Shown: positions 9,445-18,783, counted from the first letter of the stretch. The stretch: 64,000 nt of DNA from Geomicrobium halophilum (GCF_014207655.1 NZ_JACHHJ010000001.1:496001-560000); one strand, 5' to 3'. The notes: generated by a model from the letters alone, not told the origin. Made by a program: numbers and translations.

Positions 9445-10581
9445 ATGGGAGCTTATGTAACGGAAACACATCATATTTTCAGACAGTCATTACGTAAATT
9501 TTTGGAAGCAGAAGCGGTTCCATTTTTTCAGCAATGGGAAGAAGATAAACAAGTGCCTCGATCCTTTTGGGAGAAAATGGGAGAGGAAGGGTTTCTTTGC
9601 CCATGGGTTGATGAATCGTATGGGGGTTTGAATGCGGATTTTGGCTATTCGGTGATCATTACGGAGGAATTGGAAAGGGTAGGAACCGGCCTTATTGGAA
9701 TTGGGCTTCATAATGACATTGTCATGCCATACATCGGTCACTATGGTACAGAGAAACAAAAACAGCGCTGGCTGCCAAGGGCTGTTAACGGTGATATCGT
9801 TTCAGCGATAGCAATGACAGAACCAGGGGCTGGTTCAGATCTTGCAAATGTGAAAACGACTGCCAAGAGAGACGGAGATTTCTATATTGTAAATGGAGAA
9901 AAGACTTTTATAACCAATGGTGTACTCTCTGATTTTGTGATTGTTGTCTGCAAAACCGATCGCTTTGCTGGTCATAAAGGGATTAGTTTGCTCGTTGTCG
10001 AGGAAGGAACTGAGGGCTTCACAAAGGGAAAACAACTAAAAAAAGTCGGACAACATTCTCAAGATACGTCGGAACTGATTTTTGATCAGGCTAAAGTTCC
10101 TGCTGAAAATTTGCTTGGCGAGGAAAATAAAGGGTTTTATTATTTAATGGAACAATTACAGCAAGAACGGCTTACCATTGCAATTGGAGCCATTGCTTCT
10201 CTGGAGCGAATGCTTGAGATTACTGTGGATTACGTCAAAGAAAGACAGGCATTTGGCCAACCGATCAGTCAGTTTCAACATACGCAATTTAAAATTGCTG
10301 AAATGGCTTCGGAAATTAAAATCGGTCGTACGTTTGTCGATGAATTGATCAAAAAGCATATGGATGGAGAGCAAATCGTGAGCGAAGTTTCAATGGCAAA
10401 ATGGTGGACGACCGACTTGCTGAAAAAAGTGGCTGATACGTGTATGCAACTCCACGGCGGTTACGGATACATCGAGGAATATGAGATCGCGAGAAGATTC
10501 CGTGACGTCCAGGTCGCTTCGATTTATGCCGGTACGAATGAAATTATGAAAGGGATTATTGCTAAGAATATGGGTCTTTGA
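9445..10581 (+). CDS. Acyl-CoA dehydrogenase
   Basis: A 378-residue flavoprotein of the acyl-CoA dehydrogenase family. Visible motifs: AIAMTEPGAGSDLANVKTTA (about 113-132), NGEKTFITNG, RQAFGQPISQFQ, QLHGGYGYI and the C-terminal YAGTNEIMKGIIAKNMGL, where the Glu of AGTNEI is in the place of the catalytic base. It would introduce the alpha-beta double bond, passing electrons to ETF. Ribosome site AGAGGTGAAA precedes ATG 9445, 18 bases after the previous gene. With a racemase in the same operon, 2-methyl-branched acyl-CoA is a plausible substrate. It has the usual length. Confidence 0.92.
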   Translation: MGAYVTETHHIFRQSLRKFLEAEAVPFFQQWEEDKQVPRSFWEKMGEEGFLCPWVDESYGGLNADFGYSVIITEELERVGTGLIGIGLHNDIVMPYIGHYGTEKQKQRWLPRAVNGDIVSAIAMTEPGAGSDLANVKTTAKRDGDFYIVNGEKTFITNGVLSDFVIVVCKTDRFAGHKGISLLVVEEGTEGFTKGKQLKKVGQHSQDTSELIFDQAKVPAENLLGEENKGFYYLMEQLQQERLTIAIGAIASLERMLEITVDYVKERQAFGQPISQFQHTQFKIAEMASEIKIGRTFVDELIKKHMDGEQIVSEVSMAKWWTTDLLKKVADTCMQLHGGYGYIEEYEIARRFRDVQVASIYAGTNEIMKGIIAKNMGL

Positions 10582-10611
10582 GCTTTTATACTCCGAAGGT
10601 GGATAGCTGTT

Positions 10612-10634
10612 ACCAGTGGCCTGGCCACTGGTTT
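10612..10634 (+). terminator. Hairpin inside the acyl-CoA operon
   Basis: ACCAGTGG and CCACTGGT pair perfectly around CCTGG, followed by only TTTC. It lies just before the ribosome site of the ligase. It may be an attenuator or processing site lowering expression of the last three genes. Confidence 0.45.
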
Positions 10635-10657
10635 CATTAAAAAAGGAGGAGAATGGC

Positions 10658-12196
10658 ATGAATGTCATTTCGGTTTTTGTTCAAAACGTTCGCCGTCACC
10701 CAGAGAAAATGGCGTTAATCTACAATGAACGCGAGTACACGTATCGTGGACTGAACCAACGTATCAATCAGTTTGCCAATGGCCTGATGAAGCAAGGGGT
10801 TCGCAAGGGAGAAAAAGTGGCCTTAATGATGAAAAATTCCGATGATTTTGTTATATCCTTTTATGGGGCAGCGAAACTTGGCGCTGTACTTGTTCCGATT
10901 AATTTTCGACTTGTTGTAAGTGAAGTTCAATATATATTGCAACAGTCGGATGCGGTCACAGTCATTTGTGACGATGAGTTCGAAACGCTCATTGAAGAAG
11001 CGACAGCTTCCATTCCAGGGATTCGTGATGTTATCTCCGTCCCAGCAGCAAAAGTGACGAAACACTTGTCATTCAAAAACATTTTTCATGATTCTGATAT
11101 GGAACCTGATGTGAAAGTCAGTAGTGATGACGATTTTGAAATCCTATACACCTCGGGGACGACAGGACGCCCGAAAGGGGCCTTATTCGATCATCAACGG
11201 ATTTCTTACATCTCCCAAGGGGTCACGGGATTGCTCGGTTTGCATGCGAACGAAACACATCTTCATGTTGCACCGTTGTTTCATTCGGCACAACTTAATC
11301 TCTTTTTGTTGCAAGGGCTTTACGTAGGTGCAACGCATGTGATTCTCCGTGATTTTGAGCCGCAAACTGTGTTAAAAATGATTGAAAAATATCGTGTGAC
11401 TTTTTTCTTCGGGATTCCTACCATGTATTCCTATTTGTTGCAAGCACCGAATGCAGACAAATATAACCTTGATTCGATCAAATTATGCGGGTATGGTGCT
11501 GCACCTATGGCACCTGAAATCGTACGTCAAAGCATGGAACTATTTAACACGGATCAATTTTATAACCTATGTGGCTTAACGGAGGGCGGCCCGAGCGGAA
11601 TCGCACTTTTCCCGGAAGACCATAAAAAACATATTGGAAAGTCCGGGCGCCTTCCGATGTTGTTCGTGGAGTGTAAAGTGGAAAGTGAAGGCGTGGAATC
11701 AGCCGACGGAGAAGTCGGGGAACTCCTTCTACGTGGGAATCCAATTATGAAGGAGTATTATAAGAAGCCGGATGAGACAGCTGCTACTATCGTAGATGGG
11801 TGGCTTCATACAGGGGATTTGGCAGTTCGTGACGAAGAAGGATATATTACTCTTGTTGATCGCAGCAAGGATATGATTATCTCGGGCGGGGAAAACGTCT
11901 ATACCGTGGAAGTGGAGAATGTACTGTATGGTCACCCAAAAATATTGGAAGCAGGTGTTATAGGTACGCCAGATGATAAATGGGGGGAGGTTGTAACTGC
12001 AGTGGCTGTAATTAAACCAGGCGAGGGTACCCTTGACCTTGAAGAGTTACAAACGTTTTGTCGTGAAAAAATGGCTGGCTTCAAGATTCCGCGAAAACTA
12101 CAGCTTGTAGAGGAATTGCCACGAAATGCATCAGGAAAATTGCAAAAATATAAAATGCGAGAGGCGTTAAAAAACACATATAACCCTCATTTGTGA
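10658..12196 (+). CDS. Acyl-CoA synthetase (AMP-forming), first of two
   Basis: A 512-residue ANL-superfamily ligase. The AMP-binding signature is ILYTSGTTGRPKGALFDH (about residue 165), with LCGLTEGGPSG, the hinge motif LHTGDLAVRDEEGYITLVDR and the C-terminal lysine in PRNASGKLQKYKMR. It would charge a carboxylic acid to its CoA thioester at ATP cost. ATG 10658, behind AAAGGAGGAG, is the start; the 14 codons before it belong to the hairpin region. The chain length preference cannot be read. It is followed closely by the racemase gene. Confidence 0.92.
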   Translation: MNVISVFVQNVRRHPEKMALIYNEREYTYRGLNQRINQFANGLMKQGVRKGEKVALMMKNSDDFVISFYGAAKLGAVLVPINFRLVVSEVQYILQQSDAVTVICDDEFETLIEEATASIPGIRDVISVPAAKVTKHLSFKNIFHDSDMEPDVKVSSDDDFEILYTSGTTGRPKGALFDHQRISYISQGVTGLLGLHANETHLHVAPLFHSAQLNLFLLQGLYVGATHVILRDFEPQTVLKMIEKYRVTFFFGIPTMYSYLLQAPNADKYNLDSIKLCGYGAAPMAPEIVRQSMELFNTDQFYNLCGLTEGGPSGIALFPEDHKKHIGKSGRLPMLFVECKVESEGVESADGEVGELLLRGNPIMKEYYKKPDETAATIVDGWLHTGDLAVRDEEGYITLVDRSKDMIISGGENVYTVEVENVLYGHPKILEAGVIGTPDDKWGEVVTAVAVIKPGEGTLDLEELQTFCREKMAGFKIPRKLQLVEELPRNASGKLQKYKMREALKNTYNPHL

Positions 12197-12219
12197 GCAT
12201 GTTCAAAGAGGTGGCCCAA

Positions 12220-13365
12220 ATGACATTAGATGATATACGTGTGCTCGATCTTACACGGCTTTTGCCAGGTCCTTATGCAACAATGATGCTTGCTGATTTT
12301 GGGGCGGAAGTGATCAAAATTGAAGAGCCCCAAAAGGGGGACTATGCTCGGTCAATGTCTTCAGACTCTACGAAGGATAGCCCTTTCTTCCATTCATTGA
12401 ACCGAAATAAAAAGAGTGTCACACTTAATCTAAAAGAATCAGAAGGAAAAGAAACATTTTTGAAAATGGTAGAAACTGCGGACGTCGTCATTGAATCGTT
12501 CCGCCCTCATGTCATGGAAAAACTGGGCATGGGCTATGGGACATTAAAAGAGATCAACCCCGGCCTTGTCTACTGTGCGATTACCGGTTACGGTCAGACA
12601 GGCCCCTATGCGAACCGTTCCGGTCATGACATTAATTATCTCAGTTACGCAGGGATCTTACATTTAATGGGGGGAACGAATCAAAAACCTACGGTTCCTT
12701 CCGTCCAGATTGCGGACTTGGGAGGTGGGGCACTTCCCGCCGTGGTTGGGACGCTGCTTGCCCTCTTAGAAAAACGGAAGACAGGGCAAGGGCAGTTCGT
12801 AGATGTTTCCATGCTTGATGGAGTCCTTTCCTGGTTACAAACTATACTGCCTGAATATTTTGTCAATGAAACTTCCGTGCAGAAAGAGGAGTTACCGCTT
12901 TCCGGCGGAAAAGCCTGTTATGAAGTGTATGAAACAAAAGATGGGCGCTGGTTATCCGTCGGTGCCCTTGAACCGAAATTTTGGCAAGCATTTTGTGAAG
13001 GGATAAAAAAAGAAGCATGTATCCCACTTCTCCACGCACCAGTGGCAGAACAGCACCGTTTGAAAGCAGAAATTCAAACGGAGATTTTGAAGAAAAGTCT
13101 TTCGGAATGGATGGAAGTGTTTAAAGACAAAGACGCTTGTGTTACACCGCTGCTGACGTTAGGTGAGGTCACACGTGACCCACAAGTAATGGAAAGGGGG
13201 ATGATTCAAACGGTCGATCACCCAACTGGGGCCATTAAACAAATAGGGTTTCCTATTAAGTTATCAGAAACACCGGCGTCAATAAGGACGCATGCACCTA
13301 AACTAGGGGAGCATACTGATCAATTGTTGGCTGAATTATATACAAAAGGAAGGAATGATGGATGA
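12220..13365 (+). CDS. CaiB/BaiF-family enzyme, probable alpha-methylacyl-CoA racemase
   Basis: A 381-residue family III CoA-transferase fold. The start region VLDLTRLLPGPYATMMLADF is typical. GHDINYLSYAG (around residue 135) and VQIADLGGGALPAV (around 165) match the His and Asp catalytic motifs of alpha-methylacyl-CoA racemase (GHDINY and ADLxGG) better than those of formyl-CoA-type transferases. It would interconvert 2R- and 2S-methylacyl-CoA so that the stereospecific dehydrogenase can act. ATG 12220, behind AGAGGTGG, is preferred over GTG 12193. Its stop overlaps the next ATG (ATGA coupling). Racemase activity is an inference from motifs; a CoA transferase remains possible. Confidence 0.8.
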   Translation: MTLDDIRVLDLTRLLPGPYATMMLADFGAEVIKIEEPQKGDYARSMSSDSTKDSPFFHSLNRNKKSVTLNLKESEGKETFLKMVETADVVIESFRPHVMEKLGMGYGTLKEINPGLVYCAITGYGQTGPYANRSGHDINYLSYAGILHLMGGTNQKPTVPSVQIADLGGGALPAVVGTLLALLEKRKTGQGQFVDVSMLDGVLSWLQTILPEYFVNETSVQKEELPLSGGKACYEVYETKDGRWLSVGALEPKFWQAFCEGIKKEACIPLLHAPVAEQHRLKAEIQTEILKKSLSEWMEVFKDKDACVTPLLTLGEVTRDPQVMERGMIQTVDHPTGAIKQIGFPIKLSETPASIRTHAPKLGEHTDQLLAELYTKGRNDG

Positions 13366-14966
13366 TGATGAACACACAATTAACTGTCGCGCCGATGTTA
13401 GAGCGTGCGGAAAAGTACTTTTCGAAAAAAGAAGTAGTCTCTCGTACATTCGATCAGATGCACCGGTTGACATATAAGGAAGTCGGGCGCCGAACAAGGG
13501 CGTTATCCAGTGCACTAGAAAAACTAGGCGTTCGTAGAGGTGAACGTGTGGGGACATTTGCGTGGAACCATCATCGGCATCTGGAGGCATATTTCGGCGT
13601 CCCTGGTATGGGAGGTGTTTTACACATGATCAATATCCGCCTCCCTAAAGAACACCTCGTTCATGTGATTAATCATGCTGAGGATCAAGTACTTCTTATA
13701 GATGAGGACTTGCTGCCTTTGATCGAAAATGTCAAAGATCAATTAACGAGTGTTCATACATTTATCGTCATGACCGATAAGGATGAACTTCCGGCAAACT
13801 CTTTTGAAGTGGTTTATTCGTATGAAAAACTGATCAGGGAAGGCGACGACTCCTATCTTTTTTTACAAGATATTGATGAAAATGAGCCGGCAGCGATGTG
13901 CTACACGTCTGCAACAACTGGAAAACCTAAAGGCGTGGTGTATTCGCATAGAGGTATTGCATTACACAGTTTATCGCAGGGCCTTACGGATTCAACAGGG
14001 GTCTCTGAGGAAGATGTCGTTATGCCAGTTGTACCGATGTTTCATGCCAATGCGTGGGGAATGCCTTATACCGCGACGTGGTTTGGTACAACGCAAGTGT
14101 TGCCTGGACCAAATTTCACACCAAAATTGTTGGCTGAACTGATCCAAAATGAAAAAGTAACGATGACAGCAGGTGTACCAACCATTTGGCTAGGGTTACT
14201 GCAGGAATTAGAACAAGAGGTTTATGATACGAGTAGTTTACGGGCCGTTATTTGCGGCGGATCTGCCGCACCGAAAGGGATGATTCAGAAGTTTGAAAGA
14301 GATTTCAATGTTCCTTTCATTCATGCTTATGGTCTGACCGAAACGACTCCCCTTGTCACATTGGCTCGCTTGAAAAGTTATCAAAAGAAATTAGCGGAAG
14401 ATGATCGATTGGATATCCGAGCGAGCCAAGGGATGGCCGTTCCTGGAATTGACATTAAAGTCATGAACGAAACTGGAGAAGTGGAGTGGAACGGGGAGGA
14501 TATGGGTGAGTTGCTCATCCGGGGCCCTTGGATCGCTGATCAATATCATAATGATGAACGGAGCAAGGAGGCATTCCAAGATGGTTGGCTTCATACGGGT
14601 GATGTCGTCACCGTCGATGAAGAAGGATCGATTAAAATTGTCGACCGAACGAAGGATTTGATCAAAAGTGGTGGAGAGTGGATTTCTTCCGTGGAGCTTG
14701 AAAATGCGATTATGGCCCATGATGCTGTAAAGGAAGCTGCTGTTGTTGCGGTTGCTGATGAAAAATGGCAAGAGCGTCCAGTAGCCTGTGTTGTAGTTAA
14801 AGAGACCTATCAAGCATCCACGTTAAAAAATGAGATTATCGAGTTCTTAAAACCTCAGTTTGCTAAGTGGTGGCTCCCTGATGAGGTTATCTTTATGGAT
14901 GAAATCCCGAAAACGTCGGTAGGGAAATTTTTGAAGCGGGCGTTAAGGGAGAAGGTGCAGCAGTAA
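13362..14966 (+). CDS. Acyl-CoA synthetase (AMP-forming), second of two
   Basis: A 534-residue ANL ligase with CYTSATTGKPKGVVYSHRG (about 182-200), GLTETTPLVTLARL, LHTGDVVTVDEEGSIKIVDR and the C-terminal KTSVGKFLKRALRE lysine. The overall type is closest to medium/long-chain fatty-acid CoA ligases of the FadD3/AlkK kind, but that is only a pattern impression. It overlaps the racemase stop by four bases and ends the operon. It is clearly different from the ligase at 10658, suggesting that the operon handles two acids or a diacid. Confidence 0.9.
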   Translation: MMMNTQLTVAPMLERAEKYFSKKEVVSRTFDQMHRLTYKEVGRRTRALSSALEKLGVRRGERVGTFAWNHHRHLEAYFGVPGMGGVLHMINIRLPKEHLVHVINHAEDQVLLIDEDLLPLIENVKDQLTSVHTFIVMTDKDELPANSFEVVYSYEKLIREGDDSYLFLQDIDENEPAAMCYTSATTGKPKGVVYSHRGIALHSLSQGLTDSTGVSEEDVVMPVVPMFHANAWGMPYTATWFGTTQVLPGPNFTPKLLAELIQNEKVTMTAGVPTIWLGLLQELEQEVYDTSSLRAVICGGSAAPKGMIQKFERDFNVPFIHAYGLTETTPLVTLARLKSYQKKLAEDDRLDIRASQGMAVPGIDIKVMNETGEVEWNGEDMGELLIRGPWIADQYHNDERSKEAFQDGWLHTGDVVTVDEEGSIKIVDRTKDLIKSGGEWISSVELENAIMAHDAVKEAAVVAVADEKWQERPVACVVVKETYQASTLKNEIIEFLKPQFAKWWLPDEVIFMDEIPKTSVGKFLKRALREKVQQ

Positions 14967-15135
14967 GATTGACGGGGGGCCTAGCTGTAGGAACTGAGCG
15001 AAGTTAGTTAAAAGGTGCAAGGCAAAAAGGATCCCCTCAAGCAACTTTGGTGAAGAATCAAGGAAGGTAAGCGATTTACGAGTATGGACCAATGTTGAGT
15101 AAAAGGATATAAGCCGTAGGCTTAATTCCAAAATA

Positions 15136-15166
15136 ATCCCGTATCACTTTGAGAGTGGTACGGGAT
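15136..15166 (-). terminator. Terminator hairpin between convergent genes
   Basis: A 13-base stem (ATCCCGTATCACT with AGTGGTACGGGAT, one G-T pair). On the minus strand it is followed by TATTTTGG, so it best serves the manganese catalase. The rest of 14967-15233 holds no gene I can support. Confidence 0.6.
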
Positions 15167-15233
15167 CGCTTGTTTCAAGGTGATTGTAACGATCAAGGTC
15201 AAAAATGACTTTTTTGACACTCCTGCCAATCGG

Positions 15234-16148
15234 TTATTCATCATTCTCTTCTCTATCATATTTATGTTCATAATATTTATGATGCTCATGATGTCCGTGA
15301 TGTTCATAATGGATATGTTTTTCTGGTTTCACCGGCGTATTGTAGAGTTTTGGCGATGTCGGTTTTAAGTGGGGTTCTTTTCCATAGGCGACCGGACGAT
15401 CGACGTATTGAAATTCACCTCTGCTATCGAGGCTCGGGCCACTTGCCCATCTTCCTTTTTTACTCGCTTCACCTTCTGAAAAATTGTAAAGTTTATACGC
15501 GACTTCCCCAAACTCTTTCTCTCTTGGGAATGTTGTCGGCACCACTATGTCATCTTCTCTCTCTTCTAACTCTTTGATCGCAGCAAGCCACTGGTTTTGA
15601 TGATAGGTATCTCGAGCGATGAGAAACGATAACATATCCCTGACCCCAGGGTCATCGGTCATTTGATAAAGGCGAGTAGCCTGGAGCCTTCCTTGTGATT
15701 CAGCGTTCAAGTTCGCACGAAAATCAGCTAATAAGTTCCCGCTAGCAATGGTATATCTTGATACCCATGGGTAGCCAACGCTATCGGTAGCCTGTGCACC
15801 AGCTCCGGCGACGATATAATGTTGAGGGTTCTCTCCGGACATGACCGCTTGGACCGCGGGATTGCTTTTATACGCTTGTTCTTGATCCTCTACGGATGCG
15901 TCATTCACCAAGCGTGCGATCATGGTTGCAAGCATTTCCACATGGGCGATCTCTTCCGTACCAATATCAAAGAGGAGATCTCTATACTTAGGGTCGGCTC
16001 GACAATTAAATCCTTGAAAGAGGTATTGCATCATCACACTAATTTCACCGAATTGACCACCTAAAATCTCTTGTAACTTTTTTCCATAAGCTGGGTCTGG
16101 CCTTGACGGCTTAGAAGGATATTGCAATTCCTTAAAATGATAAAACAT
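15234..16148 (-). CDS. Manganese catalase with His-rich tail
   Basis: A 304-residue di-manganese catalase. The ferritin-like core has GGQFGEISVMMQYLFQGFNC (about 30-49), DIGTEEIAHVEMLATMIARL (about 62-81) and RDTYHQNQWLAAI around 178-190, which hold the Glu and His metal ligands. It removes hydrogen peroxide without haem. The last 30 residues are very rich in His, Tyr and Glu (HIHYEHHGHHEHHKYYEH), unusual for the core family and possibly metal-binding. Ribosome site GGGAGGTTG lies upstream of ATG 16148. In Bacillus, such enzymes are often spore-coat or stress proteins. It gives this organism a second catalase beside katE. Confidence 0.93.
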   Translation of the reverse strand: MFYHFKELQYPSKPSRPDPAYGKKLQEILGGQFGEISVMMQYLFQGFNCRADPKYRDLLFDIGTEEIAHVEMLATMIARLVNDASVEDQEQAYKSNPAVQAVMSGENPQHYIVAGAGAQATDSVGYPWVSRYTIASGNLLADFRANLNAESQGRLQATRLYQMTDDPGVRDMLSFLIARDTYHQNQWLAAIKELEEREDDIVVPTTFPREKEFGEVAYKLYNFSEGEASKKGRWASGPSLDSRGEFQYVDRPVAYGKEPHLKPTSPKLYNTPVKPEKHIHYEHHGHHEHHKYYEHKYDREENDE

Positions 16149-16216
16149 GGCACAACCTCCCGGGAAAAATCTCTATCCCTAGAGGTTATTGTAGGAAGAT
16201 TGTCCCTATGCACGAT

Positions 16217-17785
16217 TTATGTTCTAGGGTGTACGGGGTTTTTACGACTTTCACCGTTTAACCTCTGTTGCATTTCCGTTAATCGTTCATAGTGAGGAGC
16301 CAAACTCCGGGAAAGGTCGAGATAAACAGACATGAGTTCTTGATAGGTTTTGACGTTTTCCGTGTTCGGTTCTATTTTTTCTTCAATCAGTTGCTGATTT
16401 TTAAAATGATGCAAGTCTTGAATGTCCTCGAGTGCGTACATCGCAAGAACTGCGGCACCGAAAGTTGAACTCTCGTACGATGTTGGAAAATAAAGCGGCT
16501 GATCAAAGACATCAGCGACGATCTGTTTCCAGGAAGATGAACGTGAAAAACCTCCCGAAGCATAAACGGCTTGTGGCACTCCGATCAATTCTTGCAAAGC
16601 GAGCAATACGCTGTAAATGTTGTAGGTGACACCTTCGAGGGCAGCCCGGACCATGTCTTCACGTGTATGAGCGATGGACAATCCTAAGAATGCAGCCCGG
16701 GCATCTGGATTCCATAGCGGCGCTCGTTCACCGGTTAAAAAGGGAAGAAAGAAAAGCCCATTGGCGCCGGGCGGAACATCCTTTGTGTCATGCATGACCG
16801 TATTAGTGGCTTCTGCCAAGCCAATGCTTTGATGCTGCTCTTTGACAAACTCTTCAACGAGCCACTGTAAAACAAGTCCTCCGTTGTTTACGGCCCCTCC
16901 TATAATCCAGTGATCTTCTGTGAGCAAGTAGCAGAAGGTTCTACCTTTATCGTCAATGTGAGGAGTACGGCTTGCGCTTCTGACCGCTGCGCTCGTCCCA
17001 ATCGTTAAGGCCACTTCACCATGGTTGATGGCCCCAACGCCAAGATTCGATAATACCCCGTCACTAGCACCAATCACAAATGGGGTATCAGGGGATAAGT
17101 TGAGGGAGCGGAGTGAATCACGCTGTTTCTGATCCTTAGAATGGAAGGCTGCTGTCGTTTTTACTAAATCTGGTAGTTGTGAAGGGAAAAGCCCAGCTGC
17201 TTGCAGGGCGGTTTCATCCCATTCAAGCGAGTGAATGTTCATGAGTCCAGTAGCACTTGCAAGCGATTCGTCCATCACTGTTACATCAAATAATCGAAAG
17301 AAAATATATTCCTTTATACCAAACGCCATTGCTGTGTTTTCAAGCAGTTGCGGTTGTTCTTCCTGTAACCAGCGAAGTTTGCAGAGTGGCGACATTGGAT
17401 GAGTCGGCGTTCCGGTTTTTTCGTAAAGGGTATGTCCGGTACCATCTGCTTGCCAGCGTTTAGATACATGTGCGCTCCGTTTATCTGCCCAAGTAATTAA
17501 AGGTGTGAGAAGGGCGCCGCTTTCATTCATGCAAACAAGGCTGTGCATGGCGGAGCTAAAACTCACACATGCCACTTTATTTTCGCAGTGTTCGGCTACT
17601 TCCATGATAACAGCACGTGTTTTTTCATAAATTAGCTCCGGGTCTTGTACGGCAGTATCTGGAGTGGGCGTCTCCAAAGGATAGGTTTCATGAGCCTTGA
17701 ATTGTTCATTTCCATCTTGATCAAAAGCGATCGCTTTGACCCCCGACGTGCCGATATCAACGCCCATGTATAAGCGTTCATTCAT
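16217..17785 (-). CDS. gntK: Gluconokinase (FGGY family)
   Basis: A 522-residue FGGY carbohydrate kinase. It opens with MGVDIGTSGVKAIAFDQDG (ATP phosphate-binding), has ITWADKRSA and HPMSPLCKLRWL typical of GntK, and the C-terminal ATP site ASGGFSRSSSWKQIVADVF. It phosphorylates D-gluconate to 6-phosphogluconate, the substrate of the dehydrogenase encoded immediately upstream. Ribosome site AGAGGAGG precedes ATG 17785. Only 15 bases separate it from the dehydrogenase, so they form an operon. No gluconate permease is adjacent. Length matches B. subtilis GntK (513). Confidence 0.92.
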   Translation of the reverse strand: MNERLYMGVDIGTSGVKAIAFDQDGNEQFKAHETYPLETPTPDTAVQDPELIYEKTRAVIMEVAEHCENKVACVSFSSAMHSLVCMNESGALLTPLITWADKRSAHVSKRWQADGTGHTLYEKTGTPTHPMSPLCKLRWLQEEQPQLLENTAMAFGIKEYIFFRLFDVTVMDESLASATGLMNIHSLEWDETALQAAGLFPSQLPDLVKTTAAFHSKDQKQRDSLRSLNLSPDTPFVIGASDGVLSNLGVGAINHGEVALTIGTSAAVRSASRTPHIDDKGRTFCYLLTEDHWIIGGAVNNGGLVLQWLVEEFVKEQHQSIGLAEATNTVMHDTKDVPPGANGLFFLPFLTGERAPLWNPDARAAFLGLSIAHTREDMVRAALEGVTYNIYSVLLALQELIGVPQAVYASGGFSRSSSWKQIVADVFDQPLYFPTSYESSTFGAAVLAMYALEDIQDLHHFKNQQLIEEKIEPNTENVKTYQELMSVYLDLSRSLAPHYERLTEMQQRLNGESRKNPVHPRT

Positions 17786-17800
17786 ATTACGTTCCTCCTC

Positions 17801-18700
17801 TTACTCCTTTGACTGCACAGCATGCCCGCCAAATTGATGACGAAGGGCGGCGACGACTTTTCCATGGAAGGGGTCATCGTCAAGGGAACGGTAGCGCATC
17901 AACTGGGAAAGGGCAATGACAGGAGCGCTTACCTGGTATTCAAGGGCAGCTTCTACGGTCCATTGACCTTCGCCTGAAGATTGCATTTCACCTTTGATAC
18001 TTTGCAGCTTGTCCTCTTCTTTAAAGGCTTCTCCCATCAGTTCCATTAACCAGCCTCGGATCACGGAGCCATTATTCCATACGCCTGCCACATGTTCATA
18101 ATTGTATTCAAACGGTCCTTTTTCCAACAGTTCAAATCCTTCGCCAATACTTTGCATCATACCGTATTCAATTCCATTGTGAATCATTTTCAAATAATGA
18201 CCGCTCCCGACCGGGCCAGTATGTAAAAATCCGCCAGGAACTGTGATTTCTGTAAACAACGTGGTTACGCGTTCTTTCGCTGCCTCATCACAACCAACCA
18301 TCGCGCACAATCCCTCTCGTGCTCCAGATATTCCACCGGACGTACCACTATCCGCAAACAGAATTGCCCGGGATTGTAACTGTTCATGTCGGCGAAGGGT
18401 ATCTTTGTAGTGGGCGTTGCCGGCATCAATGATCAAATCTCCTTCGTCGAGTTGAGGGTACAATGCTGTTAACACGTGGTCTGTGGCCTCACCTGCTGGG
18501 ACGAGGAGGATGATCGTACGCGGTTTCTCAAGTTCAGCTACAAACGCTTCTAATGAAGAAGTGGTGGTTCCCCCTTGTTCATGAAGCTTATGTAAAGATT
18601 CGGATTGTTGATCCACTCCTACAACGTCAAATCCTTTATCAAGCAGCTGCAAGGAGAGAGGGAATCCCATTTTTCCTAAACCAATCACGCCTATCTGCAT
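17801..18700 (-). CDS. 6-phosphogluconate dehydrogenase, short decarboxylating type
   Basis: A 299-residue protein of the short GntZ/YqeC-type family. Motifs: MQIGVIGLGKMGFPL (dinucleotide-binding), IIDAGNAHYKDTLRR, DSGTSGGISGAREGLCAMVG and GSGHYLKMIHNGIEYGMMQS with the catalytic Lys and His-Asn. It oxidises and decarboxylates 6-phosphogluconate to ribulose 5-phosphate; short forms are often NAD-linked. GGAGG six to ten bases before ATG 18700 sets the start; five extra codons upstream are not needed. It is first in the two-gene unit with gntK, downstream of the RpiR regulator. Confidence 0.92.
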   Translation of the reverse strand: MQIGVIGLGKMGFPLSLQLLDKGFDVVGVDQQSESLHKLHEQGGTTTSSLEAFVAELEKPRTIILLVPAGEATDHVLTALYPQLDEGDLIIDAGNAHYKDTLRRHEQLQSRAILFADSGTSGGISGAREGLCAMVGCDEAAKERVTTLFTEITVPGGFLHTGPVGSGHYLKMIHNGIEYGMMQSIGEGFELLEKGPFEYNYEHVAGVWNNGSVIRGWLMELMGEAFKEEDKLQSIKGEMQSSGEGQWTVEAALEYQVSAPVIALSQLMRYRSLDDDPFHGKVVAALRHQFGGHAVQSKE

Positions 18701-18736
18701 TTTATCGACCTCCAATATTCATTGATTCTATCTTAT

Positions 18737-18780
18737 AAAAATAATTTTCATAAGTAAAGAATATGAAGAAAAATTATTTC
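18737..18780 (-). promoter_or_regulatory. Paired 13-base operator candidates between rpiR-type gene and gnd
   Basis: Plus-strand GAAAAATTATTTC (18768-18780) and the inverted AAAAATAATTTTC (18737-18749) share one near-palindromic core. Their centres are 31 bases apart, about three helical turns. AT-rich GAAA...TTTC-type sites are typical of RpiR-family regulators. Confidence 0.5.
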
Positions 18781-18783
18781 TGA

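Noticed and set aside
14967-15130. Structured RNA candidate downstream of the acyl-CoA operon
   Set aside because: I could not find a convincing stem pattern or match to a known RNA family, apart from the terminator at 15136.
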